Shown here one piece after another: positions 11,418-22,514 of a stretch of 64,000 nucleotides of DNA. Every line of letters begins with the position of its first letter. Positions within the stretch are counted from its first letter, which is position 1. The notes beneath the pieces are model-generated. The model was not told the origin of the DNA, searched no databases, and saw only the letters and a list, made by a program, of their open reading frames with translations. Source of the DNA: Phoenix dactylifera (lineage: Eukaryota; Streptophyta; Magnoliopsida; Arecales; Arecaceae); contig NC_052405.1 in the NCBI RefSeq assembly GCF_009389715.1, positions 8,411,194 through 8,475,193 on the forward strand, read 5' to 3'. Both the position numbers and the translations under genes were made by a program.

Positions 11418-13514
11418 TTAAGGTTAAGATATCCTGAGGTTCAGGTTCAGGTGAGTGTGAGTAGGGAATCATGATTAAAAAAAAAACTATCAGAGACTTG
11501 GTTTATAATCACTTAAGATTGTAACAAGAATGATATTATAATCTAATGTTTAAGACCACTAGGGACTGTGGCCTTAGTGGCATCAGAGTTTGAGGTTTAA
11601 GATCATTGAAGATTGTGACAAATTGGAATCTGAGCATATATTTAAGATCACTAGGGATTGTGACAGAAATATATCATAGCTTAAGGTTACGATCATTTGG
11701 GACATGATAATTAAATTCAGTGCTTAAGGTGTGAGATCACTGGGCATTGTGATAAAATGTATGCATCGGATTTGGTTTTCGATGAGTGTAGAAGGAAAGT
11801 ATAAATTGTCTGTGATCATGATAAGAGAGGTTAGACCTAAGATAAGTGTAGGAAGGTTAACAATGGCATATCGGTTATACGATGTTTAGATATTATTTAA
11901 ATGACCTGAAAATTCAAACTTGATATGGGTTTTGATATGATTGTACTTTTGATTTTGCTACTAATTATTAGAGTGAGATTTGTACGTAGATCTTCCATAG
12001 TATTGGAGTGAGCTAAGAAGATTTCATAATATTGAAAGGAACGTTCTTCGAAGTTGAAAATGCATGTGGATTATATCTGATATTGGCATGTTGGATATTG
12101 CAAATAGGTCTATTTCCTATTGATGTATTTGATTATTTTGAGACCATAGAGTATGCATATTGATGGAGGAATTCTAATTATTTGAATTCTCATATTTGGA
12201 TTGGGCTACTGAATTTTTCTTATAATTGTTGGAGATTTTTGGGTGTGTTAACTTGAAATCTTTGTCATTGTAAAATACAAAATTGAGTAGAAATTTCGAT
12301 TTTGAGATGCTTATGTGAGTTATTATGTGTAGCATTGATCATAGACACTAAGAATTTTGGTGAAAAAGAATTTGGAGGTTGATAGGGTTAATTCCTACTC
12401 ATAGTGATATTGGCTCAACAGTTCTAACCCATTGAATTTGAAGTAAATTCTGTTGGAAGGAAAATCAATGTAGATTTTTTGATTAAATTGCTAAGGGAAT
12501 ACAAGAATTACCCCTTTAAATTAAACCTAGATATTTTTGGATTCTAAAAAGGTTGTGGAGATCACGTAGTGATCTTAAACTTGACTAAAAGATTGGGGGT
12601 TAGTTATGGTAAGTATACTCTATATAAATCGAGAACAAAAAGATCTAGAGGTTTTGCTCTAGTTCTACTTGAAAATTTAAAATTTGGATTTTCTTAGTCT
12701 CGATGCAAAGTGATACCTTGGACAGAAATCATTTTGTGACTTTAGAGAATTTGATGAGTTAGATCAGAGTGCGCAGCGGAAGTGTAGTGGTTTGAGTTAT
12801 TTTGAAACCGATAAGAAAAAGAAAAAAAAATAATGATGATACCTTGATCTGAAGGGTATTATTATGGAAGACTTGAGTTAGTTTTCTAGTAGAGGGGAAT
12901 GTGTTGATTCTTTGCCTACTGGAAGTAGTTATGGGCTCTCCTATTTTTGATAATTCTAAGAAAAATTTTGGGGCATCTCAAATTTAACGTTAACGGATTG
13001 TTAGCTTTGTGATTAAGCTTGGGCCTGGAATGATTTAACATAGTTCTTCGACTCCTAGCTCTGACTTGTTAATCTATCTATTTGAAAAGGGTTTGCGGTT
13101 TTCCTAGGATAAAGGTTGATCATTTAATCACAGGCAAAGTTAAGAAAAGAAAAATGATTATAGAATATTAAGAGCATTTGATACTAAAGATTTTTCCTAT
13201 TTCTATTAAGCCAATTATGATCTCTATGTAGAATCAAGAGAAATTAATTTCTTTGGGATATAATTATGGCATTTTAATCCAAGGTTGGGAGTTGGAATTC
13301 TTTTGAAGGAGATCAAAAGAACTTACTACGTGTGATAAATAGAAAGGATTAAGTTTTGAGATGCTGTAATTTTTGTATGTCAAATCTTGTGGGTAGGTAC
13401 TCCGAGAGGGAGACTATTTGAAATCTCAGGGATGATATAATGGATGCAATTTTTTTTAAAAAAAAAAATTTGAGGCTTCAAGTAAGTTAATTTCGAGGAC
13501 GAAATTTTTTTTTT

Positions 13515-13527
13515 AAGGGGGAGAGTA
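13515..13527 (+). other. Polypurine tract of the gypsy-like element
   Basis: AAGGGGGAGAGTA immediately before the right LTR, after a T-rich stretch. Confidence 0.85.
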
Positions 13528-14642
13528 TGTAATACCCCTAAAAAAAAAAAAAAAAAGATGGACGGGCCGGCCCGAAAAGACCGGGCCCATCCACCCGTTT
13601 ACAATCGTGCCCTAGGCACGATCGTGGGAGAAAAAAAAAAAACGAGAAGAGAGGGGAGGGGGGGCGGCGGCGTTAGAGGGGGTGACTCGCCGGAGGAGAC
13701 CGAGTGCCGGAGAGGCGACGGTTCCGAGATCCGGCTGACCGTGGAGGAAGCCCCAAAGCCCCTTTCCTTCGGTGAAGACCATCCACAAATCGGGAGAAGA
13801 GAGGAGTTTGATCCGAGCTCGTTTTCTTTGATTTTCTCGCCGGAAAGGGTCGCCGGAGCACTCCGTCGAACTGAGGTAAGTGTGGTGCCTCTCCTTGCAC
13901 ATCCTTTGCTAGATTTTGGGTTGCGCCGGTTGGGGTTTGGGCGATGAGATCGCCGGAGAAGAGTCCGAAGCAGGGAACCCCTGTTTCGGCTTTTCTCCTC
14001 CGGATTTTGCCGCCGCCGGCCGCCGGGTTGGCCGGAGCTATGGTCTTGGGGGTTGAATCGGGACTGTGGATTGGTTGAGAGGGATTTTTAGGGTTTTAGA
14101 GGGGATGGGAAGAGGTGGACCGAGATCTCCTTCCTCGTGATTCCACCTCCTTTCCTTCCCCTCGTTGGTTGGTCGCCGGCCGACCACTGTCGCCGGTGGT
14201 GCCGCAGTTGATGGCCATCACTGGCCGGCCGTCGTCGCCGAGGATGGGCACCTTGGTGGCTGTGCCATCCTGATCCGAGAAGAGAGGGAGGGACCGGTCC
14301 CCCTGTTTTGAGAAGGAGGAAGAGTTTTCTCTCTCCTCTCTTCTCTCTCCTAGGTTCTCTCGCTTGTTTATTAGTTCCTCTCCCTCTACTTGGATTATTT
14401 CTCTCTACAGTTTCTCTCTCTAGATTGGAGTTTTCTCTCTCTAGTTTGATAAGAGGAGACCATTGTTTGTACAGACTGCTGGATAGTCGTAGGTCAATGG
14501 AGGGTTTTGGGTTGTCAGATACTCCGGATAATTTTTAATATTGTCTTGGTTATATAGGAGAACAATCTGTTAACAGACGAAAGGACGCTGAGCAGGGTTC
14601 TGCATATCCGGATTTATAGATGGCCATGAGGGCGGGTGATTA
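13528..14642 (+). repeat. 3' LTR of the gypsy-like element, first part
   Basis: Matches 9003-10125 and stops at GGGCGGGTGATTA, where the copia element is inserted; it resumes at 24851. In the intact left LTR the same point reads GGTGATTAGTCTGTC without interruption (about 10115-10130). Confidence 0.95.
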
Positions 14643-15796
14643 TGTTAGATGTATGCCCTAGAAGCCAATTTGGCTGACACATTGTTGATTCTAGGGACAT
14701 AATTTTGTACTCGACTATTTATTATTGAATAAATAAAAGGCATCTTTTCATTCATATTGTTTATGTGTCTATGAATCGTCCAAGAAATTAATAAGATGAT
14801 GATACATATTCTCAAGAGTTGAGAATTTGAGCCATGTATCATTGGTGATTAATTTCTAAATGCTCCTGATCAATGGATCATCACGAGGACGGTGATCGAT
14901 CCGATCAGTGCACAGATCACTTTCCTTCTGGATGGACGAGACTTGAGTCCACAGTGTAGGGACACTGAAGTGATAGTGCAGGTGCTTGTTAGAGAACAAG
15001 GGTACTGAGCGTGACCAAGACAAGAAGTCACTTGGATGTCTATCCACTCGTCAGTAACTTGCTTGATGTTGCAGTAGTGTGACTGGTCCTTTGACCTGCG
15101 GTGCTTCGGCTACTCACAGTGAGGTTATTGTAGTTTGACTGCACACATACATGGTCTCTAGCCATATGGGTCCATGCAGTGTAGATTGGCTGCAGTAGGT
15201 TCACTGTAGGAGTATGGTATGCACGTATAAAGAATCTATCGACCTTGATAGAAAAGGAGTGATCCTATGTGATTTGTTAGACTGAGTTCTAAGACCTTGG
15301 CCAAGGCAGTAATATAAAGTGAAAAAGAGTTTTCCACTATCGAACTCAAGTCGAACAAATCTTGACATATGACAGACAATGGGGTTTGACGAGTTGTCCA
15401 TGACCTCCGTCCTGTAGGGATCCACGATAGTAGGACTGTATCACACGTTAACTGCACCTAGAGGTTCATTATTCCATTCTGCTGGGTAGCCACTACATGC
15501 TGCTAGGTGTCACTGGTGGATGGTGGGACTCATAGGGATCATCTTGATGATCGATAAACCCTAATGAGTTGAGTTGGAATCGTTCCAACCCATTGAAAGG
15601 AGTTTTCAATGATATAGTGATAGAGATCACAATATATCTCACTACCAGTCAGAATAGAACCTATGGGGTCACACACACTAGAAGTATTGACCGATCCGAT
15701 GGTTGAAATCGTGATTAGGAATCACAAGAAATCAATTTGATTGATAAGAAGTTGAAGAAGGAACAAAGGGAATTAATTAATTGGACTTAAACACAA

Positions 15797-16246
15797 ATCC
15801 TACTTCGGGTAGGATTCCTAGAGTCCTAATTGGATTAGGACTGGGAATCCTAGTTGGAGTAGGACTGGGATTCCTATTTGGAATAGGATTCCTACAATCC
15901 TAATGAGATTAGGAATTTTGAATTGGATTCCTACTTGGAGTAGGATTCCTAGAAATCCTAATTGGATTAGGACTTCGAATTCAAATAGAGTCCTAATTGG
16001 ATTAGGACTAAAATTAAAACAAATCCTAATTGGATTAGGATTCCTTAAGTCTAAATTAATTAATAATCTAATAAATCAACATGACTCCTAATTGGATTAG
16101 GATTGAAGAGTTCAATTGAGTCATGATTCATTCAAGTCCTAATTGGATTAGGACTAGCATAGATTGAACCCAATTTTGGCTAATCCTAATTGGATTGGGA
16201 TTAAACCATGAGAGAGGCACCTAATCCTCTTTGGAAGAGGATTAGG
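15797..16246 (+). repeat. Array of 13 imperfect palindromes in copia U3
   Basis: Thirteen units of 15 bp with consensus CCTAATTGGATTAGG, usually extended by AAT/ATT or AGT/ACT on the flanks, at irregular spacing over 450 bp. Stem position 5 is A-T, C-G or T-A in different units and position 4 is A-T or C-G, so pairing is kept while the bases change; I find one clear stem mismatch at position 5 (unit 3, G-G). The last unit (16220-16246) is a 27-base palindrome with 12-base arms (CCTAATCCTCTT). Confidence 0.9.
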
Positions 16247-16377
16247 TTAACCAAGTAAGAGGGGCATGAGCCCCTCTCATCTTGGATGGTGCGGATTGAA
16301 GAAGAGAGGGGCCGGCGCCCCCCTTCTTTCTTTGGAAAACCATCTAGGGCTCCTACTTTGGAGGAGCCCTTGATGGC

Positions 16378-16385
16378 TATAAAAG
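16378..16385 (+). promoter_or_regulatory. LTR TATA box, 5' LTR
   Basis: TATAAAAG, about 130 bp after the palindrome array, with no competing TATA-like sequence nearby; it probably sets the start of the genomic RNA around 16410. The matching copy in the 3' LTR is at 24250-24257. Confidence 0.7.
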
Positions 16386-16978
16386 GCACCATGAGGCCGG
16401 CACCCTAGGGCATTGGAGTCCTCTTCCTCTTGTGCCGTGGCCACCCTCTTCCTCCCTCTTAGTTGCAGCCGCAAGCAAGGGAAGAAACCTCCAAGTGTTG
16501 GCGGCCTCCTCCTCTTCCTTTTCTTCATCAAACGCAAGCAACAGAAGAAGGCTGTGCAGGGGCTCATCTTCTTCCTCTTCTTCATCCTTCTTCTTCCTCC
16601 TCTCAAGCACTTTCAAGAGTTGAAAGAAAGAGAGGAGATCAGCCATCGAAGGAAGTCTCTGCAAGGGAGCTAGCACCCCGGGGAGACAAGGAAACATTGA
16701 TTGGTCCTCTACTTCGTGTGGATACCCGTAGAGGCCGGACGTTTGAACGGCTTCAAGCGAACCCTCTTCCAAAACCACGAATTCAGATTTGCGGTGATCA
16801 TCTACCCGCGCAAGGTGAAGATTTGATCTTCCTAATAGTTTTAAAAGTTTTAATTCTTACCTAATTACGAAAGGTCTCGAAACAACGTTCATGCGATGAA
16901 CGTCGAACCCGTGCATGCCGATTCCGCTGCCATCTGAAAAATTTTTGAAATATCAGCGGCATGGGCGGGTTCCCAACA

Positions 16979-18534
16979 GTGGTATCAGAGCCTAGGCTTC
17001 GTAGATTAAGGTAAGAATTAAATATCTAAAGGCATATTAGATCTGAAAATTGAATGATCATGCATGCTGAAAAATTCTGCATGCAGATTTTTCAGGGGTG
17101 CTGATTTTTTGCATGCTGATTTTTATGTGATAAAAAGATGATTCTAAATGCATTGTTAATGGGATTACAAAGTTTAGAATCATGATTAGCATGATCAGCG
17201 ACCTATGTCATGATACAATCAGTTAGTTTTCAGATCTGAAAATTATAATTGTTGCATACGGTGATGATCATAGGATTCAAACCCTTTTGGTATCAAATGT
17301 AATGACCTGCGATGTGACCTGCGATGTCATGTAATTTTTCAGATGCTTGCATGCATCTTATTTGATATTTTGAGAGGCCTGCGTGCCTCCTAAAAGGAGA
17401 TGTAATTTATTTTTATTTTTATTTTACATCTGGTTGTATTTCTGTGATGTGATGTACATCAACGATCAAGCTGAATCAAAGGCATGAGATGAAAGGTGAT
17501 CTAAGCGGTTGATGGCGATGGGATCAAGAGTTGATCAAGGATCGAATCAAGGAGGCTTGGAACCAATTCAAGAGTTGAAGACCACTTGATCGATTGATGT
17601 GCATGTGCTTGTAATACGACCTAATTAGAATCCATGATCATCACCTAGTTAAAGTTTAGCTTTAATTTGATGCTGCGATTATAACTGCCTGTGATGTGCC
17701 GTTTGCATGTGATGTAAATGCGAGTCGGGTAGATAGGTTTACATGTGATGTAGCAAACCCAATTGAGACCTAAATCAAAACCTCCTCAATCAAGTCGAGA
17801 GTGAACCGACATGAGCAAGTCATATTAGATTAATTGATCTAATTGGTGTCTAGGAAAGCATGAAAGGTGGTTACTTAATTAGGACCTTACTCTCTGAGTA
17901 AGGGGAGCCTCCCACCTGCTTACCTGGCCAATTGTTCGATTACCTCTTATGAAGGGCTCAAGTTGCAAACACTAAGACCTGATTAACCAATATTAAGTCA
18001 ATAGGTCTTCCACTGTAGTAGAGCTGCTAAGGCCTTTCTGATGTTGATTTGTCTCGGCTGGACACAGTGGTCAAGTTGCATCGGGGGGCTGGACCTCTCT
18101 ATAGACATGAGATGTTGTAGGGTAAAGGTGGGGTTGGGCACCAATAACTGTTAGGTGAGGACCCAATGACGACTTTATTCCTACGGTTATACGGTGGGTC
18201 TGACTTAACTAAGAAATGGGACCAATAACTGTTAGGTGAGGTCTTCATGGCTTAGAGACCAAGTTACACTGCAACATGCTTGAGAAGCATTGTACAAGAG
18301 TTGTACACTCATCCATCTATGTGTCACCAATAACTGTTAGGTGAGGTAGCATGTAAATCGGTGGGACCGCAGTACCCACTAGAAACCCTAGTCGTGTGGG
18401 ATTTCCGTTTTCCTACCAGGGGAGTGTGAGGAATTCGAGAAAATAGTGGGAGTTACATTTGTTCTAAAAGACCTTAGAACAGATTAGGATCAAGTACAAA
18501 AGTCTAACTAGAATCTTTACTCTCGGCAGATACA
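16979..18534 (+). other. Untranslated leader of the nested copia
   Basis: Non-coding 1.55 kb between the primer site and gag. It contains three identical 21-bp direct repeats beginning ACCAATAACTGT at 18140-18160, 18221-18241 and 18326-18346, spaced 81 and 105 bp, in otherwise dissimilar sequence. A leader this long is a plausible place for RNA packaging or translation signals, but I cannot assign one. Confidence 0.8.
16980..16992 (+). other. Primer binding site, initiator tRNA-Met
   Basis: TGGTATCAGAGCC one base after the LTR end (AACA-G-TGG). Confidence 0.93.
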
Positions 18535-21500
18535 ATGTCAGCTTCAAACCCTTTGACCCGTATTCTTGAGACCAACCGACTGACCGGAACCAATTACAAA
18601 GACTGGCTTAGAAATCTCAAAATAGTTTTGGACTGTGAGAAGATAGGCTACATACTCGATTCAGATATCCCCACACTACCAGCACGTCCTACTGATGTTC
18701 AGCGTGAAATGCATAAAAAGTGGTTGGATGATGATATTAGAGTAAAATGCTATATGATGGCATCCATGTCTAATGAACTCCAATGCCAGCATGAAAATAT
18801 AAAGACTGCTAGGGACATACTGGCACACCTGCAAGAGTTGTATGGTGAGCAGAGTCGCACAGCTCGTTTTGAAGTGTCCAAGAGGCTTTTCAAAGCGAAG
18901 ATGCGCGAGGGGCAGTCTGTCCATGATCACGGTCTGACCATGATCAAGGACCTAGAGGAGCTTGAGAAGCTCGGTATGGACATGCACAAGGAATTACAAG
19001 TGGATTTGATCCTACAGTCACTTCCTGATTCATTTGGTCAGTTTATAGTAAACTACCACATGAATAAGATTGAATGCACTAAGACTGAACTAATCAACAT
19101 GTTGGTAACTGCTGAGGGAGCCTTGAAAGGTTCAAGGGGCAATGTCCTTGCTGCTGAGTTGACTTCTGGTTCCAAGAGAAAGTCTACTTGGAAGAAAAAG
19201 AAGCCTACTAAGAAGCAGAAGAAAGACAAGAAGCCAAAGAAGGAAGTTCAAAAGAAAAAGGCTAACGACAAAGGAAAATGTTTCCACTGCAATGTCGAAG
19301 GCCACTGGAAGAGAAACTGTCCTTCATACCTCGAGAGCCTGAAGAACAAAAAAGGTGACACACCTTCAGAAGGTATAGACTTGCTCATAATTGAAACTAA
19401 TCTAACGGTTTCTTCTACTTCTAGTTGGGTTATACATTCTGGTTCTAGTGCTCATTTGTGCACTACCATGCAGGGTCTAAAGGAAAGTAGAAGGCTGGCG
19501 GAAGGTGCGGTAACCCTTCGGGTTGGCAACGGGGCAAAAGTTGCTGCTGTGGCTGTGGGCACCTACCATCTGCGACTACCGTCTGGATTTAGTTTAATAC
19601 TTAGAGACTGCTATTATGTACCTGTTGCTAGCAGAAATTTGATTTCTGTTTCATGTCTAGCACAGGAAGGTCATGTTTTTACATTTGACAAAGACTGCTG
19701 TTCTATTTATTTGAGAAATAAAATAGTCGCACGTGGTTTTATGATTGACAGTCTCTATCATTTACATATGGATGTATCTGTGAATGTTACCGAGCAAGAA
19801 GTGAGTGCCAAAGGATCCAAAAGATACAGAGATGAGATAAACCAAAGATATTTGTGGCACCTCAGACTTGGCCATATTGGAGAGGATAGGATGAACAAAA
19901 TGGATAAAGATGGGCTTCTCGGCTCATTGACTTCCGAGTCATATCCAGTTTGCGAGTCCTGTCTTCAAGAAAAAATGGCTAGACTGCCCTTTGTAGGACA
20001 TGGGGAGAGGACCACTGAAATACTTACCCTAATACATACAGATGTATGTGGCCCATTCGATGTGCTAGCCAGGGGACGTTATTCTTACTTCATTACCTTT
20101 ACCGATGATTATTCACGGTATGGGTATGTGTATCTTATGAGACACAAGTCTGAATCTCTTGAAAAGTTCAAAGAGTTCAAGAATGAAGTAGAAAAACAAA
20201 CTGGAAAACCTCTTAAGGCTCTTCGATCAGATCGAGGAGGAGAATACCTTAGTGGGGAATTCCGGGACTATCTCAAAGAAAACGGCATAGTCTCACAATG
20301 GACACCTCCGGGTACACCTCAACTCAACGGGGTGTCAGAAAGGAGGAATCGGACCCTATTGGATATGGTCAGGTCCATGATGAGCTTCACTGATTTACCT
20401 ATGTTCCTTTGGGGAGATGCCTTACTCACAGCGATTTATTTATTGAATAGAGTTCCCTCTAAATCCGTTCCTACCACACCGTATGAGATATGGCATGGTA
20501 AGAAACCAAGTCTGGGTCATCTCAAGATTTGGGGATGTCCGGCCCATGTCAAGAGACTACAGGCGGACAAGTTAGAGGCTAGGACCATAAGTGCTCGTTT
20601 TATAGGATATCCTAAAGAGTCATTAGGATACAATTTTTACGTCTCAGAGGATCACAATGTGTTTGTGAGCCGTCATGCCATCTTCTTGGAAAATCAGTTT
20701 ATCCTTGATAGAGGCAGTGGGAGGAAAATTGAGCTTGAAGAGAAAGTCTCTGAAAAGCAACGAGTCATGGATCCTATTGAACCCATTCATACAGAGCCAG
20801 TACACGATGTCCCTCGACCACCTCGTAGATCTAGTAGGGTCTCCCATCCTCCCGATAGATACTTAGGTATACTAGAAGAGGATACCGAGGAAATGTTCCT
20901 GGTGGGAGATAGGGATCACATACAGGATCCCAAAACCTACAACGAGGCGATATCTGATGTCGATTCCGAGAAATGGCTGGAAGCTATGAAGTCAGAGTTA
21001 GACTCCATGCGTTCCAACCAAGTCTGGACCTTAGTAGATCCACCAGAAGGTATTGTACCTATTGGATGCAAATGGATCTACAAAAGGAAGATAGGTTCGG
21101 ATGGAGAGGTAGAGACCTATAAGGCAAGGCTTGTGGCGAAAGGGTATAGTCAGCGCGAAGGCATTGACTATCAGAAGACCTTTTCACCTGTTGCCATGCT
21201 AAAATCCATCCGAACATTGCTTGCCATTGCAGCATTTCATGATTATGAAATCTGGCAGATGGATGTGAAAACTGCTTTCCTGAATGGATATCTTGATGAA
21301 GATATCTATATGGAACAGCCTTTGGGTTTCACTTCCAGTGATGGAGATCACAAGGTCTGCAAGCTGCAAAGGTCCATCTATGGACTAAAGCAAGCATCTC
21401 GGAGTTGGAACACTCGTTTCGATGACGCAATCAAAACGTTTGATTTCATCAAAAACGAAGAGGAACCGTGTGTTTACAAAAAGGTTAGTGGGAGTGCTGT

Positions 21501-22500
21501 CGTTTTTCTCGTACTGTACGTAGATGACATTCTCCTGATTGGGAATGATATTCCCATGCTAACCTCGGTCAAGGTCTGGTTGTCAAAAGAATTCTCCATG
21601 AAAGACCTTGGGGAAGCATCCTATATTTTGGGAATAAATGTCTATAGAGATAGATCTAAAAGGATGCTTGGCCTATCACAGAAAATGTACATAGAGGAGG
21701 TGCTGAAGAGGTTCAGCATGGAAAACTCCAAGAGGGGTCTCTTACCCCTAAGGCATGGAATTCATCTCTCCAAGAAGATGTGCCCCAACACATCTGAAGA
21801 GATTCAACGCATGAGCAAGATTCCTTATGCATCGGCAATAGGAAGCCTCATGTATGCCATGCTATGTACACGACCTGATATAGCTCTTGCTGTGAGTGTC
21901 ACAAGCAGATATCAGTCGAATCCAGGTGAAGAACACTGGACAGCTGTGAAGAATATTCTTAAGTACTTGAGAAGAACTAAAGATTTATTCTTGGTTTTTG
22001 GAGGATCATCAGAGTTAAAGGTAGAAGGGTACACAGATTCAGACTTCATGACTGATGTCGATGACAGGAAGTCAACATCTGGATACGTGTTCTTGTGCAA
22101 TGGTGGTGCGGTGAATTGGAAGAGTTCTAAACAACCGATCATTGCTGATTCTACTATGGAAGCTGAATACATCGCCGCCTCTGAAGCTGCTAAGGAAGGC
22201 TTCTGGTTCAAGAAATTCATTGCAGAGTTGGATGTGATGACATCAGATGCCATAACACTCTACTGCGATAATAATGGCGCCATAGCCCTTGCTAAGGAGC
22301 CAAGGTCTCATCAGAAGTCTAAGCATATAGAGCGGCGCTTTCACCTCATACGCGACTATGTGGAGAAGAAATATGTAGAGGTGCAGAGAGTAGACTCCGC
22401 GGATAACGTGGCAGACCCGTTCACTAAGCAGCTGAGTCAGCAAAAGACTGAAGCCCACCTTGAGAAGATGGGCCTAAGATATATGACCAATTGGCTTTAG
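18535..22500 (+). CDS. Copia gag-pol polyprotein, 1321 aa, protease Asp replaced by His
   Basis: A single uninterrupted frame. Gag occupies about residues 1-240, with a lysine-rich stretch (about 213-245) and a CCHC knuckle C249-C252-H257-C262. The protease site reads W-V-I-H-S-G-S-S: residue 301 is His where copia proteases have the catalytic Asp of D-S/T-G. Integrase follows with an HHCC zinc motif (HLRLGHI ... CESC) and a D503-D566-E602 triad with the expected 35 residues between the last two. Reverse transcriptase has KTAFLNG and Y995-VDD, and RNase H has YTDSDF, STMEAEY, YCDNNGA and KHIERRFH. Length is normal for the family. The stop lies just before the purine tract. With the Asp lost, the polyprotein should not process itself, although RT and integrase motifs look sound. 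The lineage resembles long-LTR Angela/Tork-type elements, unverified. Confidence 0.96.
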   Translation: MSASNPLTRILETNRLTGTNYKDWLRNLKIVLDCEKIGYILDSDIPTLPARPTDVQREMHKKWLDDDIRVKCYMMASMSNELQCQHENIKTARDILAHLQELYGEQSRTARFEVSKRLFKAKMREGQSVHDHGLTMIKDLEELEKLGMDMHKELQVDLILQSLPDSFGQFIVNYHMNKIECTKTELINMLVTAEGALKGSRGNVLAAELTSGSKRKSTWKKKKPTKKQKKDKKPKKEVQKKKANDKGKCFHCNVEGHWKRNCPSYLESLKNKKGDTPSEGIDLLIIETNLTVSSTSSWVIHSGSSAHLCTTMQGLKESRRLAEGAVTLRVGNGAKVAAVAVGTYHLRLPSGFSLILRDCYYVPVASRNLISVSCLAQEGHVFTFDKDCCSIYLRNKIVARGFMIDSLYHLHMDVSVNVTEQEVSAKGSKRYRDEINQRYLWHLRLGHIGEDRMNKMDKDGLLGSLTSESYPVCESCLQEKMARLPFVGHGERTTEILTLIHTDVCGPFDVLARGRYSYFITFTDDYSRYGYVYLMRHKSESLEKFKEFKNEVEKQTGKPLKALRSDRGGEYLSGEFRDYLKENGIVSQWTPPGTPQLNGVSERRNRTLLDMVRSMMSFTDLPMFLWGDALLTAIYLLNRVPSKSVPTTPYEIWHGKKPSLGHLKIWGCPAHVKRLQADKLEARTISARFIGYPKESLGYNFYVSEDHNVFVSRHAIFLENQFILDRGSGRKIELEEKVSEKQRVMDPIEPIHTEPVHDVPRPPRRSSRVSHPPDRYLGILEEDTEEMFLVGDRDHIQDPKTYNEAISDVDSEKWLEAMKSELDSMRSNQVWTLVDPPEGIVPIGCKWIYKRKIGSDGEVETYKARLVAKGYSQREGIDYQKTFSPVAMLKSIRTLLAIAAFHDYEIWQMDVKTAFLNGYLDEDIYMEQPLGFTSSDGDHKVCKLQRSIYGLKQASRSWNTRFDDAIKTFDFIKNEEEPCVYKKVSGSAVVFLVLYVDDILLIGNDIPMLTSVKVWLSKEFSMKDLGEASYILGINVYRDRSKRMLGLSQKMYIEEVLKRFSMENSKRGLLPLRHGIHLSKKMCPNTSEEIQRMSKIPYASAIGSLMYAMLCTRPDIALAVSVTSRYQSNPGEEHWTAVKNILKYLRRTKDLFLVFGGSSELKVEGYTDSDFMTDVDDRKSTSGYVFLCNGGAVNWKSSKQPIIADSTMEAEYIAASEAAKEGFWFKKFIAELDVMTSDAITLYCDNNGAIALAKEPRSHQKSKHIERRFHLIRDYVEKKYVEVQRVDSADNVADPFTKQLSQQKTEAHLEKMGLRYMTNWL

Positions 22501-22503
22501 TGC

Positions 22504-22513
22504 AAGTGGGAGA
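22504..22513 (+). other. Polypurine tract of the nested copia
   Basis: AAGTGGGAGA, one base before the 3' LTR and four bases after the gag-pol stop codon. Confidence 0.85.
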
Positions 22514-22514
22514 T

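Larger units (their letters stand above)
11403..13527 (+). other. Non-coding interior of the gypsy-like element
   Basis: 2.1 kb without any reading frame of 60 codons and without recognisable gag, protease, RT or integrase. The first 400 bases contain degenerate repeats of 'TTAAGATCACTAGGGATTGTGAC' type spaced about 65-80 bp (about 11550, 11600, 11645, 11690, 11735). Such an element would depend on proteins supplied by an autonomous relative. Confidence 0.8.
14643..16978 (+). repeat. 5' LTR of the nested copia
   Basis: 2336 bp, TGTTAGATGTATG...GTTCCCAACA. A hairpin array (15797-16246) lies upstream of a TATA box (16378-16385), followed by a CT-rich, GC-richer stretch that would be the transcribed R/U5 region. 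Frames inside it (for example 16463-16864) recur identically in the other LTR and are not host genes. Confidence 0.96.

Noticed and set aside
15797-16246. Regularly repeated palindromes resembling a CRISPR array
   Set aside because: Units lie in a eukaryotic LTR, spacing is irregular, intervening sequence is similar between units, and both LTRs carry the same array.
16463-16864. 133-codon frames on both strands, repeated at 24335
   Set aside because: Part of the nested copia LTR; present identically in both copies; low-complexity CT-rich origin.
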